Positions 55,387-63,568 of a DNA stretch of 64,000 nucleotides are shown here, piece by piece. Position 1 is the stretch's first letter. Every line of letters begins with the position of its first letter. Under the pieces are notes generated by a model, which saw only the letters and a program-made list of their open reading frames with translations, did not search any database and had not been told where the DNA came from. The position numbers and the translations under genes were made by a program. The DNA is from Kiloniellaceae bacterium (GTDB taxonomy: Bacteria > Pseudomonadota > Alphaproteobacteria > Kiloniellales > J153), in contig JAJFGJ010000034.1 of assembly GCA_021776175.1 (NCBI GenBank), positions 62,001 to 126,000 on the forward strand, given 5' to 3'.

Positions 55387-57219
55387 CTACCCGGCATCCT
55401 TCAGGCGGTTTTGTTTTTTGCGCTCGTGCGGGTCGAGCTCGGCCTTGCGCAGGCGGATCGACTTGGGCGTGACCTCGACCCGTTCGTCATCGGCGATATA
55501 AGCGATGGCCTGCTCCAGGCTCATGATCCGGGGCGTGGTCAGGCGCACCGCCTCGTCCTTGCCCGAGGCGCGCATATTGGTCAGCTGCTTGGCCTTCAAG
55601 GGGTTCACCTCGAGGTCGTTGCCGCGGCTGTGCTCGCCGATGATCATGCCTTGATAAACGGCGGTTCCGGGAGAAACGAACATGAAGCCGCGATCTTCCA
55701 GGTTCCACAGGGCATAGGGGACGGCGGTGCCCTGTCCGGTAGAAATGAGGACACCCGTGCGCCGACCCTGAACCGCCCCCTTATAGGGCGCGTAGCCGTG
55801 AAAGACCCGGTTTATGATGCCGGTGCCGCGAGTCGAGGTCAGGAACTCGCCATGATAACCGATGAGGCCGCGCGAGGGCGCCAGAAAGCCGATCCGCACC
55901 TTGCCGCCGCTGGAGGGGGCCATGCCTGTCATTTCCGCCTTGCGGATGCTCATGCCCTCGACCACGACGCCGGCGAAATCCTCGTCGACGTCGATCTGCA
56001 CTTCTTCGATCGGCTCCAAGCGCTGACCGGTCTCCGGGTCGTCCCGGTACAGGACGCGCGGGCGGCTGATGGATAGTTCATAGCCTTCGCGGCGCATGGT
56101 CTCGATCAAGACCCCAAGTTGCAGCTCGCCACGGCCCGCGACCTCGAAGGCGTCCTTATCGGCCGTTTCGCTCACTTGTATCGCGACATTGCCTTCGGCT
56201 TCGCGCAAGAGGCGGGTGCGGATCATGCGGCTGGTCACCTTATCGCCCTCACGCCCCGCGAGCGGCGAATCGTTGATCGAAAAGGTCATGGCCAAGGTTG
56301 GCGGATCGATCGGTTGGGCCGCGATGGCGCCCTCGAATTCGGGCGCGCAGATGGTATCGGCGACCGTCGCCTCGGCCAAACCCGCGATGGCGACGATATC
56401 CCCCACCCCGGCCTCTTCGACCGGCACGCGCTTTAGTCCGCGAAAGGCGAGCAGCTTGGTCAAGCGCCCGTCCTCGACCGGATCGCCGAATTGATGCCGC
56501 GCCTTGATCGCCATGTTCATGCGCGCGGCGCCGGAAAGAATACGCCCGGTCAACACCCGGCCGAGATAGGGATCGGCCTCCAAGAGCGTGACCAACATGG
56601 CGAAGGGCTTGTCGCGGTTGCCCTTGGGTGCCGGAACGTGGCGGACGATCAGGTCGAACAAGGGCGTCAGGGTCTCTCGTGGATCGTTCAGGTCGTCGAC
56701 CGCCCACCCCTGCTTGGCCGAGGCGAAGACCGTGGGGAAGTCGAGTTGTTCCTCGCTGGCGCCAAGTGCTGCGAAAAGGTCGAACACCTTGCTGTGGGCG
56801 TCGTGGGGGTCGGCGTCGGGACGATCGGCCTTGTTGATCACCACGATCGGCCGCAGGCCGCGGGCGAGCGCCTTCATGGTGACGAACTTGGTTTGGGGCA
56901 TGGGCCCCTCGGCCGCGTCGACCAGCAGGACCACGCCGTCGACCATGGAAAGGATGCGTTCGACCTCGCCGCCGAAATCGGCGTGGCCAGGTGTATCGAC
57001 GATGTTGATGCGGATGCCGTTCCATGTCACCGCGGTGCACTTGGCCAGGATCGTGATCCCGCGCTCGCGCTCCAGATCGTTACTGTCCATGGCCCGCTCG
57101 GCGACCTGTTCCTTTTCGTGGAAGGTGCCCGATTGGCGCAGTAACTGATCGACCAGGGTTGTCTTGCCGTGATCGACGTGGGCGATGATCGCCACATTGC
57201 GCAGCGCGTTCGTAGTCAT
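55387..57219 (-). CDS. typA: GTP-binding translational regulator TypA/BipA
   Basis: A ribosome-associated GTPase of the translation-factor group, involved in stress and low-temperature growth. The 610 residues start [31 protein letters not shown] (G1 motif) with [16 protein letters not shown] (G3) and [13 protein letters not shown] (G4). The C-terminal half has the BipA pattern [29 protein letters not shown] and [19 protein letters not shown] sequence. I chose the ATG at 57219; the frame is open 26 codons further upstream with unlike sequence. Confidence 0.95.
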   Translation of the reverse strand: MTTNALRNVAIIAHVDHGKTTLVDQLLRQSGTFHEKEQVAERAMDSNDLERERGITILAKCTAVTWNGIRINIVDTPGHADFGGEVERILSMVDGVVLLVDAAEGPMPQTKFVTMKALARGLRPIVVINKADRPDADPHDAHSKVFDLFAALGASEEQLDFPTVFASAKQGWAVDDLNDPRETLTPLFDLIVRHVPAPKGNRDKPFAMLVTLLEADPYLGRVLTGRILSGAARMNMAIKARHQFGDPVEDGRLTKLLAFRGLKRVPVEEAGVGDIVAIAGLAEATVADTICAPEFEGAIAAQPIDPPTLAMTFSINDSPLAGREGDKVTSRMIRTRLLREAEGNVAIQVSETADKDAFEVAGRGELQLGVLIETMRREGYELSISRPRVLYRDDPETGQRLEPIEEVQIDVDEDFAGVVVEGMSIRKAEMTGMAPSSGGKVRIGFLAPSRGLIGYHGEFLTSTRGTGIINRVFHGYAPYKGAVQGRRTGVLISTGQGTAVPYALWNLEDRGFMFVSPGTAVYQGMIIGEHSRGNDLEVNPLKAKQLTNMRASGKDEAVRLTTPRIMSLEQAIAYIADDERVEVTPKSIRLRKAELDPHERKKQNRLKDAG

Positions 57220-57338
57220 GATGTCAAACTCTGTATCCGAAAGGTTTTCGGGCCGGCGCGCGCTTCGCGCCTGGCCTCTATCTTTTGACAAGCTCAAGAA
57301 GGGGTCCTCGAGCCGAGCCTGCCGAAGCCCGAGGAACC

Positions 57339-57356
57339 GGGTCGCGCGCGCGACCC
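57339..57356. repeat. 18-bp perfect palindrome
   Basis: GGGTCGCGCGCGCGACCC, in the gap between the PfkB kinase gene and typA, 18 bp after the kinase stop. An adjacent CCTCG...CGAGG pair (about 57306-57335) lies beside it. Possibly a transcript-end hairpin, though no T run follows, or a REP-like element. Confidence 0.55.
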
Positions 57357-57373
57357 TAGACCAAGAAGGTTAC

Positions 57374-58372
57374 TTAGGTATGGCCGAGGTGTTTGTCGAC
57401 CAGGGCGGCCAGCGCGACCTCGGGCCGGGCGCCGAAGTGCGAAATGACCTCGGCGGCGGCGATCGCGCCGATCCGGCCGCAATCGTGAAGGTTCTTGCCC
57501 CGGGTATAGCCGAACAGGAACCCGGCCGCGTAAAGGTCTCCGGCGCCGGTGGTATCGACCACGCGCGCGACCGCCTCGGCATCGACGACGTGGATTTCCT
57601 CGCCCGAGCAGATGACCGCGCCATGCTCGCTGCGGGTCAGGACCGCGACCTCGCAGTGGCCGCGCACATGCTGGAGAGCGTCATCGAAGTCGGCCGCTTT
57701 GTAGAGCGAGCAAATTTCCACTTCGTTGGCGAACAGGATATCGACATGCGCCTCGACCAGATCCAGGAAAGACTCTCGGTGGCGCTCGACGCAGAAGGGG
57801 TCGGATAGGCTGAGCGCCACCCGCCGCCCGGCCTCGTGAGCGATTTTGGCGGCCTGCACGAAGGCGGCCTTGGCCGCTGGCGCATCCCAGAGATAGCCTT
57901 CCAGATAGGTAATCTTGGCCCGTGCGATCAGCTCGGCGTCCAAATCCTCGGGGCCGAGCGCGACCGAGGCGCCCAAAAAAGTGTTCATGGTGCGCTGCGC
58001 GTCCGGGGTGACGAAGATCAGGCAGCGCGCGGTCGGCAGGCCATCGGTGGCGGCGGGGGTATCGAATATCAGGCCGTTGGTCCGGATATCGTGGCGGAAG
58101 ATGCCGCCCAACTGATCGTTGCGCACCTTGCCGATAAAGGCGCCCTGTCCGCCCAGGGAGGCGAGGCCGGCCATGGTGTTCGCCGCCGAGCCGCCCGACA
58201 TCTCGACCCCGGCGCCCATGGCGGAATAAAGCTCCTCCGCCCGCGCGGCATCGATCAAGGTCATGGCCCCCTTGGGCAAGCCCTGCGCTTCCAAAAAGGC
58301 GTCGTCGGCTTGGGAAAGCACATCGACAATGGCGTTGCCAATGCCGACGACATCGATGGCCTGTCCGGTCAT
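57374..58372 (-). CDS. PfkB family carbohydrate/adenosine kinase
   Basis: A 332-residue ribokinase-like sugar or nucleoside kinase. It has the PfkB N-terminal pattern DVVGIGNAIVDVLSQ with GGSAANTMAGLASLGGQGAFIGKVRNDQLG, and the C-terminal signature VVDTTGAGDLYAAGFLFGYTRG with the catalytic aspartate in GAGD. Alphaproteobacterial members of this type are often called adenosine kinase; that is a likely but unproven substrate. Located upstream of typA on the same strand, 154 bp from it. Confidence 0.88.
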   Translation of the reverse strand: MTGQAIDVVGIGNAIVDVLSQADDAFLEAQGLPKGAMTLIDAARAEELYSAMGAGVEMSGGSAANTMAGLASLGGQGAFIGKVRNDQLGGIFRHDIRTNGLIFDTPAATDGLPTARCLIFVTPDAQRTMNTFLGASVALGPEDLDAELIARAKITYLEGYLWDAPAAKAAFVQAAKIAHEAGRRVALSLSDPFCVERHRESFLDLVEAHVDILFANEVEICSLYKAADFDDALQHVRGHCEVAVLTRSEHGAVICSGEEIHVVDAEAVARVVDTTGAGDLYAAGFLFGYTRGKNLHDCGRIGAIAAAEVISHFGARPEVALAALVDKHLGHT

Positions 58373-58515
58373 GGTCGGGTTCCGTTGCTTTTAGGGGCGA
58401 ACACTAAAGGCGGGGCCGGTCACAGCGCCGCCCCGCGCGCCGGGAGTATAGCCACGGACAAGGCCGGGGCAAGGGGGGTGAATAGTCTGATTGTGGAGAT
58501 GAAAAGAGAAAAATC

Positions 58516-58575
58516 TTGACAAAGATCTTTAATAGCAGTATTTCTTACGTTCGTATGAAAATGCTATTTAAAGAT
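58516..58575. promoter_or_regulatory. Promoter and inverted-repeat operator of the HEPN/MNT operon
   Basis: TTGACA (58516-58521) is a good -35 box; a weak -10 (TATTTC) follows at 17-base spacing. ATCTTTAATAGCA (58525-58537) is repeated in inverted form as TGCTATTTAAAGAT (58562-58575), differing by one inserted base. The second arm ends 7 bp before the antitoxin start. The arms bracket the -10 region, which fits autorepression by the antitoxin. Inference from sequence only. Confidence 0.5.
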
Positions 58576-58582
58576 TCCAGCC

Positions 58583-59440
58583 ATGATGAAGCACCAAAGC
58601 GTCGAGCAACTGCTGCAAGTGTTCGGCTTGTTTCGCAAGAGATATGCCGGGGGAGAAGCCCTTCAAAAATCCTATCGGCACGCTGTTAGGGAGGTGGCGA
58701 AACTTCATGGGCTAACCTATCAGACCATTGGGGATGGGTGCCGGCGGCGCTTGAAGCTGGATGATATTCGCGAGCTTTACGATCTCTTGCAGATCTGGAT
58801 GGACGGCCGTTCCGAACCTTTGATGGAACAACTCAAGAGCGCTTCCAATCCGGCCACGCACGACAAAATCGCGGATTTCTTCGGCACTTCTTCCAGCTTG
58901 ACCCCGACGGTGAGTAGGCGAGATCCACCTGCCAATACGCAGACCAAGTTCACCGCCTTTTCATTCCGGCTTCGCGAAAAGGATGCCCGTATGTTGCGGG
59001 CGCTCGCGGAAATCGAAGGCGTCTCGCCGCCGGAGCTAATCGGGGACTTGGTCGGCTCCGCTGTGGCGGAGAGGATGAACCGTGTGGCTCAAGCCATGCT
59101 TCGCGATTCGCAGACGCCGGTATCGCGGAGTCCCGACCGCCAGGAAATTCTTAGTATTATCCGCGACCACAAGGCGGAGTTACGCCGACTCGGCGTCGAG
59201 CGGCTTTCCATTTTCGGCTCCGTGGCGCGCGGCGATGGGGATGCGACCTCCGACGTCGACCTAGCGGTTCGCCTGACATCGGACTTCTCCAAAGGCGGAT
59301 TAGACTACTTCGGGCGGATCGAGGCCCTACAAGAGCGCTTGTCGAAAATCCTGGGTCTATCCGTCGATCTGATCGAGGAACCGGTGGAGGCGGCACACCT
59401 GCAAGAACGGATCGACGCGGAGCGGGCCGTTGCCTTCTAA
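58583..59440 (+). CDS. MNT-type nucleotidyltransferase antitoxin with N-terminal extension
   Basis: A 285-residue putative antitoxin of a HEPN/MNT system. The C-terminal ~110 residues are a minimal nucleotidyltransferase with the exact GSX10DXD motif (FGSVARGDGDATSDVDLAV), as in MntA, which silences its toxin by adding AMP to a tyrosine. Typical MntA is only ~100-140 residues. Here two further segments precede it: residues ~1-95, a helical region (VREVAKLHGLTYQTIGDGCRRRLKLDDIRELYDLLQIW) that could be DNA-binding, and ~120-165 (FSFRLREKDARMLRALAEIEGVSPPELIGDLV), resembling a ribbon-helix-helix. Overlaps the toxin gene by 11 bp. The domain reading of the extension is tentative. Confidence 0.8.
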   Translation: MMKHQSVEQLLQVFGLFRKRYAGGEALQKSYRHAVREVAKLHGLTYQTIGDGCRRRLKLDDIRELYDLLQIWMDGRSEPLMEQLKSASNPATHDKIADFFGTSSSLTPTVSRRDPPANTQTKFTAFSFRLREKDARMLRALAEIEGVSPPELIGDLVGSAVAERMNRVAQAMLRDSQTPVSRSPDRQEILSIIRDHKAELRRLGVERLSIFGSVARGDGDATSDVDLAVRLTSDFSKGGLDYFGRIEALQERLSKILGLSVDLIEEPVEAAHLQERIDAERAVAF

Positions 59441-59780
59441 GAGGCCGCGGCGCCGATTTGAAGATATCGTGGAAAACATTAGCTCGATTGAGCGCTACAC
59501 CGACGGCATGACCATGTCCGGGTTCATGTCGGATGCTAAGACCCGAGACGCGGTAGAGCGCTGTCTGGAAAGAATTAGCGAGGCGGTAGGCAAGCTCGGC
59601 GACACCGCCGCCGCGCTCGCCCCCGGCCAGCCATGGCGGCAAATCCGCGCGCTCGGGAACCGGATACGGCATGAATACGACCGTTTGCGCGCCGAGCGAA
59701 TATGGGAGATCGTAAAAAGCGATCTTCCCGCGCTGAAGACGGCATGCGAGCAAGCGTTGGAAAAGCTGCACGGGCGATAA
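59430..59780 (+). CDS. HEPN domain (DUF86/HepT-like) toxin
   Basis: A 116-residue HEPN protein, the likely RNase toxin partner of the upstream MNT protein. The helical core RDAVERCLERISEAVGKLG and the final IRALGNRIRHEYDRLRAERIWEIV match DUF86/HepT. In classic HepT the catalytic motif is RNxxxH; here it reads GNRIRH, with glycine in place of the arginine, while the histidine and following tyrosine (the known AMP-modified residue in HepT) remain. The enzyme may use a neighbouring arginine or be altered in activity. The start is TTG at 59430; a later GTG at 59469 is less likely because it drops conserved residues. Confidence 0.82.
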   Translation: MPSKRPRRRFEDIVENISSIERYTDGMTMSGFMSDAKTRDAVERCLERISEAVGKLGDTAAALAPGQPWRQIRALGNRIRHEYDRLRAERIWEIVKSDLPALKTACEQALEKLHGR

Positions 59781-59880
59781 CCGCTTCGCCCTAGCGGGAG
59801 ATACTCCAACGGCGAAGGGCCGCGCGCGCGAACTCCACCCGTCTTGCCCCTGCCCGGCGCCCGCGTTAAACCCTCGCCTC

Positions 59881-60600
59881 ATGTTCTCCGCTCTCGCTAA
59901 ATCCATCGCGCAACTGGGCGACCCGGCGTTTCGCCAGGTGTTTTGGCGCTCGGTTTGGCTGTCGCTTGGGGTGTTCGCCGCGCTTTGGGCGCTGGCCTGG
60001 TTGGCGCTGGCCTGGCTGGGCCAGGACCTGGCGGCCTGGATTTCCCAGAGCGATCCCGAAAGCGCCTGGGTGCGGGTTTTGGAATGGGCCTACGGCGCCG
60101 CCGCTGTCGCCGGAGTGCTGGTCGCCAGCCTGTTCCTGTTTCCCGCCGTCATGGCCGGGGGCATGGCGATCCTCCTGGACGAAATCGCGGCGGCGGTCGA
60201 ACGCAAGCACTATCCCGGCTTGGCGCCGGCGCGTGCGCAGCCGGTCGGCGAGGCGATTGTGGCGGGGCTCGCCTTCGCCGCCGCCGCCCTGGCGCTCAAC
60301 CTGCTCGCCCTGCCGATCTATCTGGTTCTGTTATTCGTGCCGCCGCTCAATTTTTTTGTTTTCTATTTGCTGAACGGCTATCTTTTGGGGCGGGAGTATT
60401 TCGAGCTTGTGGCCGTGCGCCGGAGCGATTTGGCGGCGGCCAAGCGATTGCGCCGGGCATACCGGGGGCGGGTGCTTTTGGCGGGGGCGGTCATCGCCTT
60501 CCTGCTGACCTTGCCGCTGATCAACTTGGTCATGCCGATCGTGGCCACCGGTTTCATGCTCCACGTATTCGAGGGTTTGCGCCGGCGGGCGGAGGTTTAA
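59881..60600 (+). CDS. EI24 domain-containing membrane protein
   Basis: A 239-residue membrane protein of the EI24/CysZ-like family. It has about four to five hydrophobic segments (VWLSLGVFAALWALAWLALAW; AAAVAGVLVASLFLFPAVMAGGMAILLDEIAAAVERKHYPG; AALALNLLALPIYLVLLFVPPLNFFVFYLLNGYLLGREYFELV; and a final VIAFLLTLPLINLVMPIVATGFMLHVFE), the last two being typical of the family. CysZ transports sulfate; the alphaproteobacterial relatives are uncharacterised to my knowledge. It precedes the bactofilin gene by 24 bp, a likely operon. Confidence 0.87.
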   Translation: MFSALAKSIAQLGDPAFRQVFWRSVWLSLGVFAALWALAWLALAWLGQDLAAWISQSDPESAWVRVLEWAYGAAAVAGVLVASLFLFPAVMAGGMAILLDEIAAAVERKHYPGLAPARAQPVGEAIVAGLAFAAAALALNLLALPIYLVLLFVPPLNFFVFYLLNGYLLGREYFELVAVRRSDLAAAKRLRRAYRGRVLLAGAVIAFLLTLPLINLVMPIVATGFMLHVFEGLRRRAEV

Positions 60601-60624
60601 GCCCGGCGCTTGGAAGGGAGCGGT

Positions 60625-61311
60625 ATGTTCAGGAAATCACGCCCCGGCCGGCCTTGCGGGCCCGCCAAGGACAAGGCGGATACCGGATCGGGGGAATCTT
60701 CGGGCCGGGACCAGGGGCCGCCGCCGCGCTTGGAATTGCCGCGCCACAAAACCGCCGGCGCCCCCAGGGCATCGCATTTGAAACCGGTCGATCAGGCCGG
60801 CACTCCCCGCCGCCCCGTCTCGCGCCCCGTCTCGCAGCCGATTGAGCAACCCGCGCGCCCCGCGATCGCGCCCTATCCGGCATCCGGCGCTGAGGTGCGA
60901 AGCTTTGGCCGGCTCATGCTGGTCGGCCCTCAAATCCGTCTCAACGGTGAGATAAAGGCCTGCGAGCGGCTTGTGGTGGAAGGTATCGTGGAGGGCGAGG
61001 TCAGCGCCACCGAACGCTTGGAAGTGGTGCGCGGCGGCCGTTTTCAGGGCCGGGCGCAAATCGAAAGCTGCGCCATCGACGGCGTTTTCGAGGGCGAGTT
61101 GGAGGTTCGCGGCGTGCTGAGCCTAAAGGCCAATGGCCGGATCGTCGGCACAGTGCGCTACGGAGAAATCGAGATCGAGCGCGGCGGCGTTATCGCCGGC
61201 GACTTCAGCGCTCACGGCGCGGCCGAGGCTTCGGGCCGGACCGCCACGGCGCAATCCGGGCGTCCGCACACCGGGCACCCCGCGAAGCCCGCCGGTCCCA
61301 GGCCGGCTTGA
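60625..61311 (+). CDS. Bactofilin (polymer-forming cytoskeletal protein)
   Basis: A 228-residue bactofilin. Residues ~95-195 form the beta-helix core with repeated turns (IRLNGEIKACERLVVEGIVEGEV, LEVVRGGRFQGRAQIESCAIDGVFEGELEVRGVLSLKANGRIVGTVRYGEIEIERGGVIAGDF). The N-terminal ~90 residues are Pro/Arg-rich and disordered, as is the C-terminal tail. Bactofilins polymerise without nucleotides and in alphaproteobacteria help shape stalks, poles and cell walls. The start at 60625 follows GGAAGGGAG; an upstream TTG at 60610 is unlikely. Confidence 0.92.
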   Translation: MFRKSRPGRPCGPAKDKADTGSGESSGRDQGPPPRLELPRHKTAGAPRASHLKPVDQAGTPRRPVSRPVSQPIEQPARPAIAPYPASGAEVRSFGRLMLVGPQIRLNGEIKACERLVVEGIVEGEVSATERLEVVRGGRFQGRAQIESCAIDGVFEGELEVRGVLSLKANGRIVGTVRYGEIEIERGGVIAGDFSAHGAAEASGRTATAQSGRPHTGHPAKPAGPRPA

Positions 61312-61331
61312 GCGGCGGGATCCCAGACCGC

Positions 61332-61877
61332 ATGTCATGGCGCTATATTATCGGCTGCGTGGCGGCCTTGACCTTGGCCGCTTTCCTCGCCGCCTGCGAG
61401 GCCGCGCCCCAGGAGGCGGCGGTGGTCGCCGAACCTCCGCCGGAGCCGGAACTCGAGAGCGCCGTGGATGGGGCGGACACCGCGGACACTGCGGACACCG
61501 GAAGCGGCCCGGCGCCAGGGCTTCTGGTGGAAACCGGCGCCGCGGTGCCGGAAATCGCGATTCTGCCGCCGGAGCCGGAGCCGGAACCGGAGCCGCCGGA
61601 GCCGGTCATCGACGACGATCCGCAACAGCTTTACGGTTTGGATACGGCCGCGCTCGACGCGTTGCTTGGCCAGCCGAGTTTGATCCGCACCGAGGACCCG
61701 GCGCGGATTTGGCAATACCGCGGCCTGACCTGCGTGTTCGATATTTTTCTCTATGAGCAAGCGGGCGAATCGCGGGTGACTTATATAGAAGCGCGCGACG
61801 GCGCGGCGGCGCGGATCGAAGCTCGGTACTGCCTGAACGAACTCTTGCGCGCGCGCAAGGGACTGCCGCTCGGCTAG
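61332..61877 (+). CDS. Putative lipoprotein with Pro/Glu-rich linker
   Basis: A 181-residue predicted lipoprotein. A signal peptide (YIIGCVAALTLAAFLAAC) with a lipobox ending in cysteine is followed by a low-complexity region of ADT and EPEP repeats. The C-terminal ~85-residue domain (LLGQPSLIRTEDPARIWQYRGLTCVFDIFLYEQAGESRVTYIEARD) resembles small outer-membrane lipoprotein domains of the SmpA type. I took the ATG at 61332; an upstream TTG at 61308 would overlap the bactofilin stop. Possibly an envelope partner of the bactofilin; that is inference. Confidence 0.7.
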   Translation: MSWRYIIGCVAALTLAAFLAACEAAPQEAAVVAEPPPEPELESAVDGADTADTADTGSGPAPGLLVETGAAVPEIAILPPEPEPEPEPPEPVIDDDPQQLYGLDTAALDALLGQPSLIRTEDPARIWQYRGLTCVFDIFLYEQAGESRVTYIEARDGAAARIEARYCLNELLRARKGLPLG

Positions 61878-61918
61878 GGCTACGCTGGACCAGAAAACCG
61901 CGACGACGAAAAGAAGGC

Positions 61919-62269
61919 CTATTCGCCGCGTTGTTTTTCACTTGTAAGCTCCAGTGTTTGGGCGGGGCTTAGGTGTTCGATGATCTGGACGATATCCGTG
62001 AGTTCTATTTCTGGGTAATGCTCGCGCATCCCTTCAAGCATGGTTGCGGCGGGCCACTCTGCTTCGCGCCCTAAATAGGCGGCGGTTTGCGAGAGCGCCA
62101 TGTCCGTACATCTCGTGACCAGCACCTTAGCGCGCCTGCTTGGGTTTCCCTCGCAAACGTAGGTCATGAGGCCGGGCTCAATGCGAGCTTCTCTCCATCG
62201 GATTGTGGAGGTTTTCTCCCCGCTTAGAATTAGGGGAAAGAGCCGTGCAACAACGAGAAGTTCTTGCAT
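61919..62269 (-). CDS. ASCH domain protein
   Basis: A 116-residue protein with the ASCH fold of the PUA-like superfamily. The hallmark RLFPLILSGEKTSTIRWREARIEPG near the N-terminus is followed by VLVTRCTDMALSQ. ASCH proteins are thought to bind RNA or modified nucleosides; some bacterial members hydrolyse N4-acetylcytidine. No function can be fixed here. The gene is visibly less GC-rich than nth next to it, which may indicate transfer. Confidence 0.8.
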   Translation of the reverse strand: MQELLVVARLFPLILSGEKTSTIRWREARIEPGLMTYVCEGNPSRRAKVLVTRCTDMALSQTAAYLGREAEWPAATMLEGMREHYPEIELTDIVQIIEHLSPAQTLELTSEKQRGE

Positions 62270-62311
62270 AAATTTTACGCTGCTATGTGCAAGATGCGCA
62301 TAACTTGTAGC

Positions 62312-62980
62312 TTAGCTTTTCTTCGCCGCGCGTTTCACCGGCGCTTCCAGGGTTGTCTTGGCCTTGTAGCCGCACAAATCGGCGATGATGCAGACTTGGC
62401 ACTCGGGCTTGCGGGCCTTGCAGATATATCGCCCGTGCAGGATCAGCCAGTGATGGGCATGGAGGCGGCGTTCCTTCGGGACCGCTTTTTCGAGCTTATG
62501 CTCGACCTCCAACGGGGTCTTGCCGGGCGCCAGGCCGGTGCGGTTACCGACCCGGAAGATATGCGTGTCCACGGCCATGGTAGGCTGGCCGAAGGCGATG
62601 TTGAGCACCACGTTCGCGGTCTTGCGGCCGACGCCCGGCAGGCTTTGCAAGAGCTCGCGGTCGGCCGGCACTTCGCCGCCGTGATTTTCGATCAGCAGGC
62701 GCGATAGGGCGATGACGTTCTTGGCCTTGGTGTTGAACAGGCCGATGGTCTTGATGAAGTCCTTCACCCGCGCTTCGCCCAGGGCCAGCATTTTGCGCGG
62801 CGTATCGGCGATCTTGAACAAGGGGCCGGTGGCTTTGTTGACTCCGACGTCCGTCGCTTGGGCCGAAAGAACGACCGCGACCAGCAGGGTATAAGGATTG
62901 ATGTAGTCCAGCTCGCCCCTCGGGTTCGGCGAGGCGGCGGCCAGGCGATCGAACATGGCGGCGATATCGGCTTTTTTCAT
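62312..62980 (-). CDS. nth: Endonuclease III
   Basis: A DNA glycosylase/AP lyase that removes oxidised pyrimidines. The 222-residue protein has the helix-hairpin-helix LQSLPGVGRKTANVVLNIAFG with the catalytic lysine region, the conserved aspartate in MAVDTHIFRVGNRTGLA, and a C-terminal 4Fe-4S motif C-X6-C-X2-C-X5-C (CKARKPECQVCIIADLC). Length and motifs are standard. Convergent neighbours: none; it is divergent from the DUF2244 gene. Confidence 0.96.
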   Translation of the reverse strand: MKKADIAAMFDRLAAASPNPRGELDYINPYTLLVAVVLSAQATDVGVNKATGPLFKIADTPRKMLALGEARVKDFIKTIGLFNTKAKNVIALSRLLIENHGGEVPADRELLQSLPGVGRKTANVVLNIAFGQPTMAVDTHIFRVGNRTGLAPGKTPLEVEHKLEKAVPKERRLHAHHWLILHGRYICKARKPECQVCIIADLCGYKAKTTLEAPVKRAAKKS

Positions 62981-63063
62981 GGTCCGGCAATCTATCGCGA
63001 TTCCCCCTTGGGGGGAACCGGCGCCGCTTTACCGCGCGGCCTCCAAAACCCTATGATTGGCCT

Positions 63064-63552
63064 ATGCCTCGAAGCGATCTTCTATTCGATGCCATCTTGA
63101 CCTCAAACCGCAGTCTGGGTTCGCGCGGCTTCGCGATTTTGATGGCGGCGGTTTGCGGGGTTAGTTTTTTCGCCGGCTTGGCTTTTTTCCTGGCCGGCGC
63201 CTGGCCGATCGCGGGGTTTTTCGGTCTCAATGCCGCTCTGATATATCTGGCCTTCCGGGTTAATTTCCGTCGCGCCTCCATGCACGAGAACCTGCGTCTG
63301 ACCCGCGAGTCCCTTACCGTTGAGCGGGTCAATCACTGGGGCGAGGCCATGACCTGGCGCTTCGCGCCGGCCTGGTTGCAGGTTAGGATGGCCGCGCCGG
63401 CCCGCCCCGAGCGCGGTCTGGTGTTGCGCTCTCATGGCCAAGACCTGGAGATCGGGCACTTCCTGACCACGGAGGAACGGCTGAGCCTAGCCGAGGCTTT
63501 GCACCGGGCGCTTAGTCGCGCGCGGGCGCCCTGCGCGCCGCCGGCGAAATGA
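63064..63552 (+). CDS. DUF2244 domain membrane protein
   Basis: A 162-residue protein with two adjacent membrane helices (about 22-66, GFAILMAAVCGVSFFAGLAFFLAGAWPIAGFFGLNAALIYLAF) and a cytoplasmic domain (LTRESLTVERVNHWGEAMTWRFAPAWLQVRM...LVLRSHGQDLEIGHFLTTEERLSLAEALHRAL), the pattern of DUF2244. Function is unknown. Proximity to nth is a recurring arrangement in alphaproteobacteria. It precedes the acetyltransferase gene by 16 bp. Confidence 0.88.
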   Translation: MPRSDLLFDAILTSNRSLGSRGFAILMAAVCGVSFFAGLAFFLAGAWPIAGFFGLNAALIYLAFRVNFRRASMHENLRLTRESLTVERVNHWGEAMTWRFAPAWLQVRMAAPARPERGLVLRSHGQDLEIGHFLTTEERLSLAEALHRALSRARAPCAPPAK

Positions 63553-63568
63553 ATACCGCCGGTTCCAG

